In this document: in pieces, positions 50,668 through 61,760 of the stretch
Position numbering within the stretch: position 1 is the first letter of the stretch
Layout: each line of letters begins with the position of its first letter
Origin: Chrysoperla carnea
Lineage: Eukaryota; Arthropoda; Insecta; Neuroptera; Chrysopidae
Length of the DNA: 64,000 nt
Direction: 5' to 3'
Assembly (NCBI RefSeq): GCF_905475395.1
Contig: NC_058342.1
Span: 2,428,501 to 2,492,500 of the forward strand
Notes under the pieces: model-generated
Told to the model about the DNA's origin: nothing
What the model saw: only the letters and a program-made list of their open reading frames with translations
Databases searched by the model: none
Made by a program: the position numbers and the translations under genes

Positions 50668-52293
50668 TTACAATCTTGATGTACCAATTTCTCTAGAACT
50701 ATGATTGACAGGTTTAACATGCGTAATATGACATTTTTTTATTTCGTTTGTATTAATATGTTTTACTTGTACAGAAGACGGTGTATTAAACTTTGTAATC
50801 ACATATGGACCCGAAAACCTAACAGCGAATTTTTTACCAGTATCAAAGGTCGAAGATGGTTCCATGTTTTTAACCATAACAGTATCACCTATTTTTAAAT
50901 TTGATTGAAGAGGATAATCTTTATATTTCTTTAGAGCTTTTACGTTCGCGGCATGAATCGCGACCTTCACATCATCAATGGAAAAATTCTTTTCAGCCAA
51001 ATTAATACTATACGCTAAATCGAAAGAAGTTTTCAATTCTCTACCCAGAAAAATTTTTGCTGGCGTCATATCAATAGAAGAATGGTACGTACGGTTGTAA
51101 TTGAAAGTAATAGACTTCAATAATTCTGACCAATACTTATGATTTAAATCTTCCATTTTTAAAACAGAGGATAAGTTTATTTTAATATTTCTATTAACGC
51201 GTTCGGAAAGATTACTTTGGGCGTTGTATGGTGAAATGAATACCGGTCGTACAGCGCATTTCATTAGATAATCATTGTATAAATTTGACCTAAAATTCGG
51301 AGCGTTATCAGAAATAACAAAATGCACGTAACCATACTGACAAAATATATTTTTTAAATTTTTAACTGTTACAGCCGCCGTAGCCCTACGAGTAGGAATT
51401 GTAATTAAGAATTTGGAAAATCCGTCCATCGCTACAAAAATGTATTTTAAATTTTCCACGGAGTTTATTAACGGACCAATATAATCGATGTACAAATGCG
51501 TCCAAACATTTTCTGGGGATATATATGCTGGTTTAACGAGCATTGATTTATTGTGTGGTTTCATGATCGCACAGATTTCGCATTTATTAACAAAATCTTT
51601 AACCAACTGAAATAGATTTTTACACCAGAATCTTTTGGCTATATCTCTGTACAGTTTCGTAATACCGGAATGAGATAGATTATGAAAATACTGAAGTGTA
51701 TAATTTAAAAAATTTTCGGGAAGAACTATTCTTTTCACACGATTTTTACCCACGAATTTACACAAAAGACCATCCCGAATAAAGAAATCTTTGACATTTA
51801 AACCCGACTCGATGTCACGGTAAATGAATTTGCAATATTCCGAATTTTTCTGTGATTCTCGTAGAGATAAATAGCCTTGCGGTTCCGTGTGAATAATATT
51901 AGATAATAACAGTTTAGACTCCGAAATATGAACTTTTTCTAAATTATCAAGTATAGTATCTTTCTCGTTTTGATCGAACATACGCGACAAAGTATCTGCT
52001 ATAACATTATCTTTTCCTCGAATATGTACTATAGAAAATTTAAATCTACTCAATTGTAAAATCCGTCTACTGAGTTTATTAAAGGTTTGTGGTGTTTTAA
52101 AGAGCCAAACTAAGGCTGAACAATCAGTTTCTAACGAAAATTCCCTGTCTAACAGGTAATCTTTAAAATGCGCTAGGGCCTTGACCACAGCGAGTAATTC
52201 CAATTCGTGCGCACTGTAGCGAATTTCCGCTCCTTGTAATTTCTTAGAAAAATATTCTATAGGATGTCTACCGTCCACAAAATCTTGCGACAA
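50668..52293 (-). CDS. Gypsy-B RNase H and integrase
   Basis: The open frame has 541 codons. It begins in RNase H (SQDFVDGRHPIEYFSKKLQG, HELELLAVVKALAHFKDYLL, LETDCSALVWLFK). Next is the linker YRDIESGLNVKDFFIRDGLL and the zinc region HNLSHSGITKLYRDIAKRFW to CEICAIM. The integrase core has HLYIDYIGPL, FVISDNAPNFRSNL and NLSERVNRNIKINL, giving the catalytic triad. It ends with a chromodomain-free C-terminus (YVITKFNTPSSVQVKHI). The upstream RT is in a different frame because of a single-base change near 52375, so the start here is artificial. Confidence 0.92.
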   Translation of the reverse strand: MSQDFVDGRHPIEYFSKKLQGAEIRYSAHELELLAVVKALAHFKDYLLDREFSLETDCSALVWLFKTPQTFNKLSRRILQLSRFKFSIVHIRGKDNVIADTLSRMFDQNEKDTILDNLEKVHISESKLLLSNIIHTEPQGYLSLRESQKNSEYCKFIYRDIESGLNVKDFFIRDGLLCKFVGKNRVKRIVLPENFLNYTLQYFHNLSHSGITKLYRDIAKRFWCKNLFQLVKDFVNKCEICAIMKPHNKSMLVKPAYISPENVWTHLYIDYIGPLINSVENLKYIFVAMDGFSKFLITIPTRRATAAVTVKNLKNIFCQYGYVHFVISDNAPNFRSNLYNDYLMKCAVRPVFISPYNAQSNLSERVNRNIKINLSSVLKMEDLNHKYWSELLKSITFNYNRTYHSSIDMTPAKIFLGRELKTSFDLAYSINLAEKNFSIDDVKVAIHAANVKALKKYKDYPLQSNLKIGDTVMVKNMEPSSTFDTGKKFAVRFSGPYVITKFNTPSSVQVKHINTNEIKKCHITHVKPVNHSSREIGTSRL

Positions 52294-53177
52294 GGTTGTC
52301 GAAATACCGAAAGAAGAAGCATCAGTAGTAACAATAAAACGTAAATTAAAATCTGGGAAACGTAATAAAGGGGAGATATTAAAGCTTTTTTAAGTTGTTG
52401 AAAGGCTGTATGATGATTTTGATCGATCTTGAACTTTGCGTTTTTCTTTTTAAGAGTATTAAAGGGACTAACAATAGAGCTAAAGCTTGGAATAAACTTA
52501 GCATAAAAAGCGCACATACCCACGAACTTTTGCACTTCTTTAAGGTTTCTAGGAAAAGGTAGGGTATTTATCGCTGCACATTTTTCTGGATCAGGTAATT
52601 TTCCCATATTACTGACAACATGCCCTAAAAGTCTTAAGCGTGTCATACATAAACGAAGTTTTTTAGGATTAATTGTTAGATTTAGTTCCTGGAAACGTTT
52701 AAACACTCTTGACAACTGAGAAATATGCTCATCCAAGTTATCTGAGTAAATAATCAAGTCATCACAATACTGCAAGAAAAAACCTTCTTTCCGGAAGTCA
52801 GAAAATTCACGTAATAAGTACCTATTAAGAGCTTGAGAGGAATTAACCATACCAAAAGGGACCACATTAAAGCGATACTGGCCAAAAGGAATTACAATAG
52901 CAGTAATATCGTGAGACTCAGAAGCTAAGGGAATTTGATAGAAGCTACTACTCATGTCCAGACCTGAATAATACCTAGACGAACTCAAGGAATCAAAGAT
53001 AGAGTTCATTTTCACTCCCGTAAGTGGATCAAACTGTATTTTAGGGTTCACGAACCTATAATCGGCACAGAAACGAACACCACTTTGTTTTGGAACGAAA
53101 AATACCGGTGTTCCCCAAGGAGAAATACAAGGAGAAAGAATTTTCCAATCTACTAACTCTTGAATATGCGCCTCCAA
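52257..53177 (-). CDS. Gypsy-B reverse transcriptase
   Basis: The open frame has 306 codons. The RT blocks are DWKILSPCISPWGTPVFFVP, RFCADYRFVNPKIQFDPLTG, YSGLDMSSSFYQIPLA (motif A), VVPFGMVNSSQALNRYLLRE, LQYCDDLIIYSDNLDEH (motif C, YCDD) and LLGHVVSNMGKLPDPEKC. It ends with FVGMCAFYAKFIPSFSSIVS. The last 40 residues after SPLYYV are out of frame and belong to a shifted reading. The preceding TAA (53178-53180) separates it from the linker frame. Confidence 0.9.
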   Translation of the reverse strand: MEAHIQELVDWKILSPCISPWGTPVFFVPKQSGVRFCADYRFVNPKIQFDPLTGVKMNSIFDSLSSSRYYSGLDMSSSFYQIPLASESHDITAIVIPFGQYRFNVVPFGMVNSSQALNRYLLREFSDFRKEGFFLQYCDDLIIYSDNLDEHISQLSRVFKRFQELNLTINPKKLRLCMTRLRLLGHVVSNMGKLPDPEKCAAINTLPFPRNLKEVQKFVGMCAFYAKFIPSFSSIVSPFNTLKKKNAKFKIDQNHHTAFQQLKKALISPLYYVSQILIYVLLLLLMLLLSVFRQPCRKILWTVDIL

Positions 53178-53180
53178 AAG

Positions 53181-53725
53181 TTACATTTTATCTTTAGGTA
53201 AATAGTAAGGAGATTTTCGTACAGGTTCGCTATCTTTTAGAATTAATTTATATTCAAAATTGCGGGCAAAACCTGGTTTACTAGATAAAACAGATGAAAA
53301 CATAGATAAAACTTTATTTAAGCGTTTAGTTTGAGATTGTGATAACATCGCTTGAACCTCTGAAATTAGATTACATAATTTTGAATCACTTTTATAAGAT
53401 ACAAATGGAACTTCAAAATCTGAATCAAATTGAAATTTGATTCTTGAGGTCGCAAAATTAATTAAAATACCCGAGCGAGTAAGAGTTTCGGATCCTATAA
53501 TAACAGGAAAAGGGATATTATCCGCAATTAAAAAGGTAGATTTCCAAGAAAAATAGCCCAATTTAAAAGATAATTTACAAGCTTGCTTAAATTGCATAAA
53601 GTAAGAACCCGGTAACGTTGCCGTATATGAAACAGTTTCGAAATTAATTTTTATTGTTTTGTGTAAAGAATTGACTGCTTGTCGTGAAATAATATTACAT
53701 GGTACCTGAATCCAGAAGAGATAAT
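53181..53725 (-). pseudogene. Gypsy-B protease and linker, frameshifted
   Basis: LLSLLDSGTM near 53705 is the protease active site (D-S-G). A stop and a frame shift follow, and then the frame 53597-53181 continues LSFKLGYFSWKSTFLIADNI, VIIGSETLTRSGILINFATS and ILKDSEPVRKSPYYLP. It ends at the TAA at 53178-53180, where Gypsy-A reads PLLEEHI. Homology to Gypsy-A continues across all breaks. Confidence 0.85.
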
Positions 53726-53814
53726 AAAGAGATACAAGAGAAATTAAGATAAACCAATGGCAAATGTATAGAAAGATTAGGGAAGTTAGAATTTAGTTTT
53801 TTGAATTACTCGAA

Positions 53815-54834
53815 CTATTTCTTTGGTAAAGGTTGAGAATCAATTTCTGTAGCTGCTACTGAAGTTTGTCGCCTTTGAGGCCTTGTAGGGCAATCTGAAA
53901 TATGATGATCAGACGCTTTACAATACGCACAGTTAGTGAAGTTACTACGAGAATGATTTAAACTAGAAATTGATGTACTATTTGAAAAATTTGCAGCCTG
54001 TGTAATAGCATTTCTATGATTACTAGTTGAAGCATTCATATCATAACGATTTGTAGGTGATCGAAAACTAGTACTCGGCAAAACAGTCGAATAGGAAGCA
54101 ACACGGTTTTGTATTTGTTCGATTTTCAAAGCAAAAGAATCTAAATTTTCGAAATTACGTGGCATATCCATAGTTTTAATTAAATCATATGTCTGCGAAT
54201 TTACATGAGAAAATATAATGCTAATTATTTCTTCTTGCGGAAATAACGGACAAATTACTCTAGCATATTTACGAATAGAAAGACAAAAATTGTAAAATTT
54301 TTCATTTAATCTCTGTGTTCGTCGCACAAAACGGTCTACTAAAATTTGAATTTCCGGATAAGGGATACAAGCTATTAGACTATTTCGGATTATATTCCAA
54401 GGCAAATTTTGTACAATAAATTCAGACCACTTATGTCGTGAGTGCACATTAACTTTCACAATTAATGATCTTATTAAAATAGACTCTTTAATATTGCGAA
54501 GTGAAACTACTTCATCAACTTCTATTACAAAATTCAAAATCGACTCAAAGTTCAATACATCCAATACAGGAATTTCCTTAATGACATCATGAGGTCGAAC
54601 AGATTCATTATTATTGTTACTACTGTGATTATTATGATTTAGCTGCATTTGCGCATTTCTAGTTAACTCAGCAACAGAGTTCTGTTGTTGGTTAATGGCC
54701 AAAGATAAATTCCGTAACAAGTTTGTGGTTTCTTGCAAAAACAATGAAGTTTGTCTTAAAGGAGGACTTACCAAATCATCAATTCGCCTTCTTGCTACGT
54801 GGACTAGTGCCTGGGACAGGTACTGCTGGTCCAT
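53815..54834 (-). CDS. Gypsy-B Gag with zinc knuckle
   Basis: The open frame has 339 codons (MDQQYLSQALVHVARRRIDD at the N-terminus). The capsid reads IPVLDVLNFESILNFVIEVD, HKWSEFIVQNLPWNIIRNSL, LNEKFYNFCLSIRKYARVIC and IISIIFSHVNSQTYDLI. A zinc knuckle CAYCKASDHHISDC occurs near residue 310. This is the intact counterpart of the broken Gypsy-A gag. The product would form the element capsid and bind its RNA. Confidence 0.9.
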   Translation of the reverse strand: MDQQYLSQALVHVARRRIDDLVSPPLRQTSLFLQETTNLLRNLSLAINQQQNSVAELTRNAQMQLNHNNHSSNNNNESVRPHDVIKEIPVLDVLNFESILNFVIEVDEVVSLRNIKESILIRSLIVKVNVHSRHKWSEFIVQNLPWNIIRNSLIACIPYPEIQILVDRFVRRTQRLNEKFYNFCLSIRKYARVICPLFPQEEIISIIFSHVNSQTYDLIKTMDMPRNFENLDSFALKIEQIQNRVASYSTVLPSTSFRSPTNRYDMNASTSNHRNAITQAANFSNSTSISSLNHSRSNFTNCAYCKASDHHISDCPTRPQRRQTSVAATEIDSQPLPKK

Positions 54835-55684
54835 CCGATTGCGTTTGTACTTCCGTAATTGACGAATCCATATTGCTGCTAAACTCCCAGATTAATGAAC
54901 TTTATAGAAACAAATCAATATCCAACCTACAAGAAAAAAACTGTACATAAAATGTTCAAAAAAAAAAAAACTTAAAGAGAGAAAGAAAATACACCAGGTA
55001 TTTATCAAAAAAAATAAAATTTTAATAGTATAACTTCAAGTCATCTATTAGAATATTAACGCACAAAAGGTGCTTAAAATGAGCAAAATCTCAATTTTAA
55101 GGTAAAATAGGAAAAAAAAAATATTAAAAAATCATAAGTAATGTCAATAACATATATTCATATTAAGGGTTTGAGATAGGAACAGAAAGGTAAAATGTAG
55201 TGTAGATCAAAAAAAAGGAATTATTTAGTTTGATAACCGACGAAAATGGTATATCAATGAGTTTACGGTAAATTCCGGTTATCAAAACACTAAACATCCT
55301 TCCATTTGGCTCGCTGCCAAATGAAGCAAAAACAAAATGGTAACCCTTTATGGGGTTACTAGAAAAAGAGTATATATCCAACTTGGATTGCGCGTTAAGA
55401 AATGTGCTAGGCCCACCCATACAGTTTTTGGGGATAATTGTTCTTTTAGAGCCACCCTGATATTCAAAACCGACAGGTCCAGAGAAAATGATCGAAACTG
55501 GACGGAATGTTTAGTGTCAAAAGCAAAGGCTTCATACTTTACTTTCCGAAATGTTACCGTGTGGATTTACATCACACGTCTACCAAAACAAAAACCAAGA
55601 AAGGAAAGAGTTAAGTATAACATAATAAGATAAAAATAAATTTCAAAGTTGTTTTATGTAAATCATCCTCAGTTACAAAGTATT
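54835..55684. other. AT-rich upstream region of Gypsy-B
   Basis: Possibly the leader and 5' LTR of Gypsy-B. A less AT-rich section at 55,230-55,600 has an open plus-strand frame of 98 codons (55337-55633) with no recognised family. No defined LTR ends were found. Confidence 0.35.
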
Positions 55685-55891
55685 AATAAAGTATACAAAT
55701 TCAACACATTAAGTGTTTTAAATAACAATTTACAAACTCTAAATCAAGCATTTAATAAAGTATACAAATTCAACACATTAAGTGTTTTGAATAACAATTT
55801 ACAAACTCTAAATCAAGCATTAAATAAAGTATACAAATTCAACACATTAAGTGTTTTGAGTAACAATTTACAAATTCTAAGCCAACTTTAA
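55685..55891. repeat. 69-bp tandem repeat, three copies
   Basis: AATAAAGTATACAAATTCAA starts at 55685, 55754 and 55823, so the period is exactly 69 bp. The copies differ at a few positions. Because 69 is a multiple of three, the open plus-strand frame 55649-55891 repeats a 23-residue unit (NKVYKFNTLSVLNNNLQTLN). Confidence 0.92.
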
Positions 55892-56469
55892 TCTAGAAGA
55901 AATTAAATAGATTTATATTAAATGTTTAAAAGGATGCATAACAAAGTGAAATTAAAAACTTTCAAACTGTAACCCCAAAACCCAACAATTAGAATAAATC
56001 AAACATACCAGATCATTTTTATAAAAATACCTCAGCTCGCTCACATATTGTTTAAAATACGCCACGTGCAAATAACTTAAAGGTTATACAGAATCTAACA
56101 TCCATTATCGTTACTATTTTTGTTTAATCAGTTCAGTACGAGATCCCAAGTAGAAAGAGGACTCCTATCAATATTCAAACAAATACGTTAGGAATTACTC
56201 CGCGCTCTGATCAATCTCCGCATAAGAAATAGATCCATTAATTTATATAATATGTTGTGTTCGTAATTTATGTACACTAACTAACATAAATTACGGAACA
56301 ATGTGTCAAAAAAATGTTTCAAGTATGATAGATTAGTGTGTAGTATCAAAATATATATGGGGAAGTGTGGACATGAAAATAGGGAATAGATGTGAATCAC
56401 AACATTTCCCACTTGAAATAAGTCTTTTTTATGGGAAGAAATAATATCTTACAAAAGAAGGAAAAAGTA
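55892..56469. other. AT-rich region with a hairpin
   Basis: No gene. A perfect 12-bp inverted repeat lies at 56262-56295. Confidence 0.45.
56262..56295. repeat. Perfect 12-bp inverted repeat
   Basis: CGTAATTTATGT at 56262-56273 and its reverse complement at 56284-56295 enclose a 10-nt loop. Confidence 0.85.
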
Positions 56470-58905
56470 TTCCATTAAAAATGTTTAGGTGGAAGGATGA
56501 CAGAGCGGTTTTGTAGCTAACATGGTTACTACTGAAACGGACTGGAACTTAAAAGGAATATTACGGATGCTGAATACTGGGAATGTAAGTAAAGCTTTGT
56601 TCATTACCCAGAAATTGATGGGATATTTGGGGTGTGAAATGAATATTACAGGAGGCGAAAAAAAAATTTTTTTGGAAAATCGTGCTAAATGGTTTTTGAC
56701 AATGAGTGCCAACATAAAAAATCTGAAATGAAACAAAGGCTTAGAGAAATGAGAAAGCATTAGGAACAATATTTTGTGGACGCATATTTGAACTGTAGAC
56801 ATGAATATAAACAAGTATGTGATTAAAAAATGCAAGAAGGTGACCTGTTATACATTCAAACAAATAATGAAGCTTTGGACGAAAGAGATGATAAAAAGAT
56901 CTGGAAATTAATTAAAACAAACAAAAATACATTTGAAGATAACTGCATTGAGCCTAGTATATGGATTAAGCAATACAAGAATTTGTACGGAGAAGATCAC
57001 GAAACTATAAGTGATGTTACATATGTACTCAATTGTGGGCATGAAACTATAAATGAAGATTGTGGGGGAAATATAATGTTTGACCGAGACATAAAGGTGA
57101 AAGATGTGAACTCAGTGATAAATGGTTTGAGAAAAGGAAAATCTGCAGGAATTGATGGCATCGTCAACGAATTCATTCAACAAGCTGAAGAAGCATCGAA
57201 CTTCTTTGTTTACATATTAGCAAATATGTTAAACGAAATAAAACACAATACAAGATTTCCCCAGGAATAGACAACAGGAGTTATATATCTGTAATATATA
57301 TAAGGAAAAAGGTGATGTGCAGAATCCAGACAAATATAGAGGCATAACATTGATGCCGAGTTTAAGCAAGTTATTCACAAAAATATTGTCGATACGGATT
57401 CAGGAATGGGCAGAATCCGAAAATATTATCAGTCAATTTCAATCTGGTTTTAGTAGTGGGTACGAGATAATGAACTTGTAATAAAGACTTTGATTAATAG
57501 AGCCTTAACAATTAAACGAAATAAAATTTATTGCTACTTTGTGGACTTTGAAAAGGCTTTCGATAAAGTGGATACAAACATATTATCAACAAACATGACA
57601 CATATTTTAAAAGCAATCTATAAAAAACCAACACGCTGCGTTCGTATTAATAGATTTTCTGTCACCGAGAAATTCCAGACATATAGAGGATTACGGCAAG
57701 GTTGTCAACTATCTGCGATTCTATCCACCTTAAACATAAACGATCTACCAGAATATCTTGAAACTATCAACACTCTGTCCCCATGCTTAGGAGCTACCGA
57801 AGTTAAAACTTTATTATATTCTGACGATGTAGTACTTTTTTCGTCATCAATTGGAGGGATGAAACGTGCTCTAACTGCCATAGAAAATTATTGCAATATT
57901 TAGAAAATAACAGTTAATGTAATGAAAACTAAAATGCTTAGGATAAGTAAAGGAAGGATATTTAGCCAAAATGAAACTTTCATTATCAGTAACGAATCTA
58001 TAAAAAATGTCTCCAACTTTCAATACCTAGGTATTGCAAAAACAAACAATGGTAACTGGAAACTGCATTAACAAAATATGTTGGCAAAAGCAAACAGGGT
58101 ACTAATGGGTGTCAGAAAATGTATATATAAGTATAAAGATATTCCAGTCATTGCAATAAAAATGTTTAAAAAAAAAATTACTCCAATTTTCACATATGGC
58201 AGAGAAATGCGGGGTATAGAAGGCTGTGGTAAAGAAATAAAAACTTTCACTTATAATTTTTATAAGGAAATATTGGGAGTTTCTTTATCTACGCCAAATT
58301 GTGCAATCGATCTAGAATTAGGATTAACATCTATTGAAGCATTTGCCCTTCAGCACTGTATAAGCTACTATTTTAGAGTTCATTTATCGGAAAAGGCAAC
58401 ACAGAAAATATGTCTACAGATGAGCTGGGAGGGTTTGATTAAGAATAAAACTATCGAGTGGGGAATCAATTGAGTAGAACTATTATCGCGAAGTTACAAT
58501 AAAGTGAAACAAATTTTGAAGGAAAATACTACTGCCTCACAAAGGCTTTAAATGAAGCCAAGGAAAAATAAAACCTTAGAATTCTTTTTAAAACTAAATC
58601 ATTATGACAGGGGCGCGCATTATATAAATTCTACAGGGAGAAGTGAACGGAGAATTTCTGCAAGTTTTAGGATGTATAGATTTAGATGGGAGAACAAGAG
58701 GGAAAATGGAAATGGCGAAAATATATGTTGTTTTTGTGGATGGGGAAGTGATACTGTGAGGCATCTCATACAAGACTGTCAAGGGACAGAAGGACATAAA
58801 AGGATTGAAGTTTTTAGAGGAGGTTATGAAAATGCCATAGACATTCTAGGAATAAGTAAAAAAGAAGATGTAGAGATATAATGTAACTCTGTAAATTTTA
58901 TTTTG
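56470..58905 (+). mobile_element. LINE with C-terminal CCHC finger, decayed
   Basis: A third type of non-LTR element on the plus strand. It lacks a visible endonuclease at the 5' side, so it is probably 5' truncated. It has an RT and an unusual tail ending in a Cys/His zinc finger. Its residues differ from the RTE-like and R2-like elements. It has many stops, and a poly-T and AT-rich 3' flank. Confidence 0.75.
56830..58881 (+). pseudogene. LINE reverse transcriptase plus C-terminal zinc finger, broken
   Basis: The pre-RT and finger region reads DRDIKVKDVNSVINGLRKGK and SAGIDGIVNEFIQQAEE (57090-57195). RT motif A is YFVDFEKAFDKVD (57535), motif B GLRQGCQLSAIL (57690) and motif C LLYSDDVVLFSSS (57810). 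The tail has NVSNFQYLGIAKTNNGNW, GVRKCIYKYKDIPVIA, YGREMRGIEGCGKEI and finally CCFCGWGSDTVRHLIQDC (58725), a C-x2-C..H-x4-C finger. Stops or shifts occur near 57268, 57470, 57901, 58070 and 58471. Catalytic Asp residues are kept. Confidence 0.8.
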
Positions 58906-59270
58906 AAAAAGAGACGGAAGAACTTATAAATCTCCTAGTATCTCACAGAATTTAGTTTTATTTTATTTGGTGGGGATTTGTTTATATTAGTTGTCCTTTT
59001 TTCGTGTCAATGTATCTGCAATTTTTTTTGTTTCCTTTTTTTTTTTTTTGTTGTACACGTATGTGTTTTGTATTTCGTATTAGCATATTTTCATATTATC
59101 AGTTTTATATTTTATATATAATACTTATGTATCGTGATAAGCCTTTGGCAAATCAAGTAAGTAATAATAATAATTATTATTAATACAGTACTCAGGAACC
59201 AAATGAACACCGAATACTTTTTTAAAACACGTAAACGTTTGACACTTTAATTAGTGGACGCCTTGAACAG
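58906..59270. other. AT-rich gap with simple repeats
   Basis: A poly-T run near 59037-59050 and AAT triplets at 59161-59184. No gene. The AAT triplets may be the 3' tail of the preceding LINE. Confidence 0.45.
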
Positions 59271-60290
59271 AGCAAAAATGCATCGGTATACGGAAAGATT
59301 TCTTTTCACCAAATAAAGTAAAAGCTATTATGACGGCCAACGACATATTCAAATTACTTAGCGAATCGTTTGACAAGTATTTCTCAAAATACAATGTCAT
59401 TAGATGCATTACTCTACTGACTGACTAACTTAAAATGAACTTACTACTTTGATAACCCGAAATCAAAAATCACCACTTTCATAAACACCTGTGACACCTG
59501 TTTAAAATTTAAATACGAAAGACACCCACTGCACTTGAAACAAACACCTACGGAAACGGCTACCAAACCTATCGAAATACTTCATATGAATATCCTACAC
59601 ATAGAAAAATCTAATATACTTACGATAATCAACAAATTTAGCAGATATGCGGAGTGCACTATCATACCTTTTAGAAATTCGGTCAAAGTGATAAAAGTAA
59701 TTCGAAAATCCATAGCGAGACATGATATTCTAAATAACATTAAACACGATAAAGGTAACGAGTTCTGTAACCTTGATATGAAAGAATTTCTGAAACTTTA
59801 CGAAATCCAAAACCATACAACCGCTGCTAGAAGCTCTACAGGTACCTCACCAGTTGAAAGGTTACACAACACTTTACTAGAAATTCTTAGAATATTAAAA
59901 GATAAACCAAATCTGCCCTTGGACGAACTACTAGACTTAATCATGATAACTTATAACAATTCAATTCATTCTTCGACAAAACTTACAACTTTCGAAATTA
60001 TTAAAAAGGTAAATAGGCATTCGAGACACAACTATTTTCAAGCCTAACGAAAATACAATCACCGAATTTGCTAATAAACAACGCGATGAAGTAAAAAGCA
60101 TTAAAGAAATAATAAATAACTAAACAAAATATCAAAAACATCCAAAACATAAACAAGAGAAACGATAGATCAGAACCACCCACCTTAGGAAAAAATGACG
60201 TGCATTTGGAGAACATACAACGAAACAAGTAAATCAGAGTCCCATATGACAAAGTGAAAGTGACTAAGGAAAATCAACTGACTTTTCGCA
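59271..60290 (+). pseudogene. Gypsy-3 integrase fragment
   Basis: This is integrase of the same lineage as Gypsy-2. A zinc CxxC (NTCDTC) occurs near 59490. The open frame 59535-60047 has KPIEILHMNILHIEKSNILT, where the first catalytic Asp is replaced (H-M-N for H-I-D). It continues with NNIKHDKGNEFCNLDMKEFL and TAARSSTGTSPVERLHNTLL, which keeps the Glu of the triad, then MITYNNSIHSSTKLTTFEII. Frameshifts occur before 59535 and after 60010. Upstream RT and gag of this element are not present. Confidence 0.75.
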
Positions 60291-60555
60291 CAGACTAAAA
60301 ATTTAAGTATCTAAAACAAAAACCAAACCTAAACGAAAATAATTTATTCAGGCTTTTATCATTCTCATTCGCCCAACGAATAAGAATAACACGATCTTGC
60401 ACACACCAAAGTCTTCTTCGCTTTAAACTTAGGACCCACTAAACTAACCACTCACCATGACAACCTTATCCACATAATTAATATAACTTCGGGAATCATT
60501 AGACCATCTAAAAGGTAATATATTTGACGTTAACTTAAAAAGCTCATATTTTAAT
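60291..60555 (+). other. Possible 3' remainder of Gypsy-3
   Basis: Between integrase and the next element. One reading has HTKVFFALNLGPTKLTTHHD, faintly like the start of an envelope-type ORF in insect Gypsy elements, but it is too short and broken to call. Confidence 0.2.
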
Positions 60556-61760
60556 ATAGACTCATATTTTAAAGACTTCCCTCGGTGGGACGTAAGAAAT
60601 GGAGCAACACATCAGCTGTTCTGTCATTGACCTCACGAGCTCGTTTTATCAGATAATGCTGTCTCCATGTTGCCGAAAATACAAAGCATTCTACACGCCT
60701 TCAGGTCTGTACTTGTTCCTGGCCGTACCCTACGGTTTGACTGTCAGCCTTCAGGCGGTTAACCAACTATTCTTCGGGTTATTCGCTGACCTCCGTTGTA
60801 CATGCGTCTTTCCATACATCGATGACATTTCATTTCGACAGCTCGAGATTCGAAATAAACCTAAAACACCTGGAGATGGTGTTCACTAGGTCACGAGACA
60901 CCTGCCTAACAGTACGACCAGATAAAATGCAACTATGCCTACCCAGTATTCAATTTCTGGGCCACATAATATTCGCATCAGGTGTAGCTTTAGATATGTA
61001 AAAAGTAGCGGCTGTGTTAGACCTACGAATACCCCGAAACATTCAGCATCTGAGATCTTTCTTGAGAATGACGTCTTTCTTTTCGCGATTCCTCCCCAAA
61101 TGCGCTGAAATAGAAGGACAACTGCACGCTCTTAGGCAAAAAGGCCCAAACCGACCGATCAGGTGTCGCAATTTCTGCTGTATAACTACAGGACTACAGG
61201 ACCTAGACGGAGACCATAGAGCCATCCTAGACGCGAGCAGAAAATTAGCCCCTGCGGTGGCTTAATATTCTGAGTACGAACTGGAAAGTCTCACCGTCGT
61301 TTGAACCCTGGAGAAATTCAAGCAGTATTTACTGGACACGCGGTTTTAATTAAATGCAGATAGTGCGGTGCTCAGCTGGATCATGAATCGCCCAAAACAG
61401 CTTGGTAGAGTAGGAAGATGGGTGTTGAAAGACTCATGATTTGAGTTTGACGTCGAGCCCATTTAAGGCTCCACCAACGTTGTAGCTGACGCCCTGTCGA
61501 GACCATTCACAATCAAATCATCATACCCCGAAGAAAGTGCCCATGGAGAACCCCGATAAAAATTGGACAGACAGACGGGAAAACTTACACTTTAAGACGA
61601 GGTATCACAGACCTTCACATCTCTGCAGCGACAGCAAGAGGAAGATCCTAAGCTACGGCTCCTCATTGAATACTTACGTGCCGAAGATGTGATAGGCTAT
61701 GAGTTACGGGACTTCCTTCTCCTCAAAATTGTAGGGAATTGTAAGTATGATGAGAATCAC
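60556..61760 (+). pseudogene. Gypsy-4 RT and RNase H fragment
   Basis: The frame 60599-60889 reads VIDLTSSFYQIMLSPCCRKY, KAFYTPSGLYLFLAVPYGLT and FPYIDDISF (YIDD catalytic motif), a Ty3/Gypsy RT of a lineage other than Gypsy-A/B and Gypsy-1/2. After frameshifts it continues with IQFLGHIIFASGVALDM, NIQHLRSFLRMTSFFSRFLP (61035) and ESLTVV..LEKFKQYLLDTR-like RNase H residues, then STNVVADALSRPFTIK near 61475. It has multiple stops and is GC-richer than its surroundings. No LTR or integrase is seen. Confidence 0.75.

Larger units (their letters stand above)
50668..54840 (-). mobile_element. Ty3/Gypsy element Gypsy-B, coding region, few lesions
   Basis: Gag, protease, RT, RNase H and integrase are arranged on the minus strand from 54834 to 50668. 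The proteins are clearly related to those of Gypsy-A. Visible lesions are a one-base shift at the protease start near 53690, a TAA at 53178-53180 between linker and RT, and a one-base shift near 52375 between RT and RNase H. RT motif A and C Asp residues are intact. No LTR pair was found. Confidence 0.88.

Noticed and set aside
55685-55891. CRISPR array
   Set aside because: The units are contiguous 69-bp tandem repeats without unique spacers, in an insect genome.
48746-56480. LTR pair for Gypsy-B
   Set aside because: I looked for TGT..ACA ends and shared blocks on both sides of the coding region and found none convincing by eye.
60380-60560. Envelope-like ORF after Gypsy-3 integrase
   Set aside because: Only about 35 residues with faint resemblance and stops on both sides.
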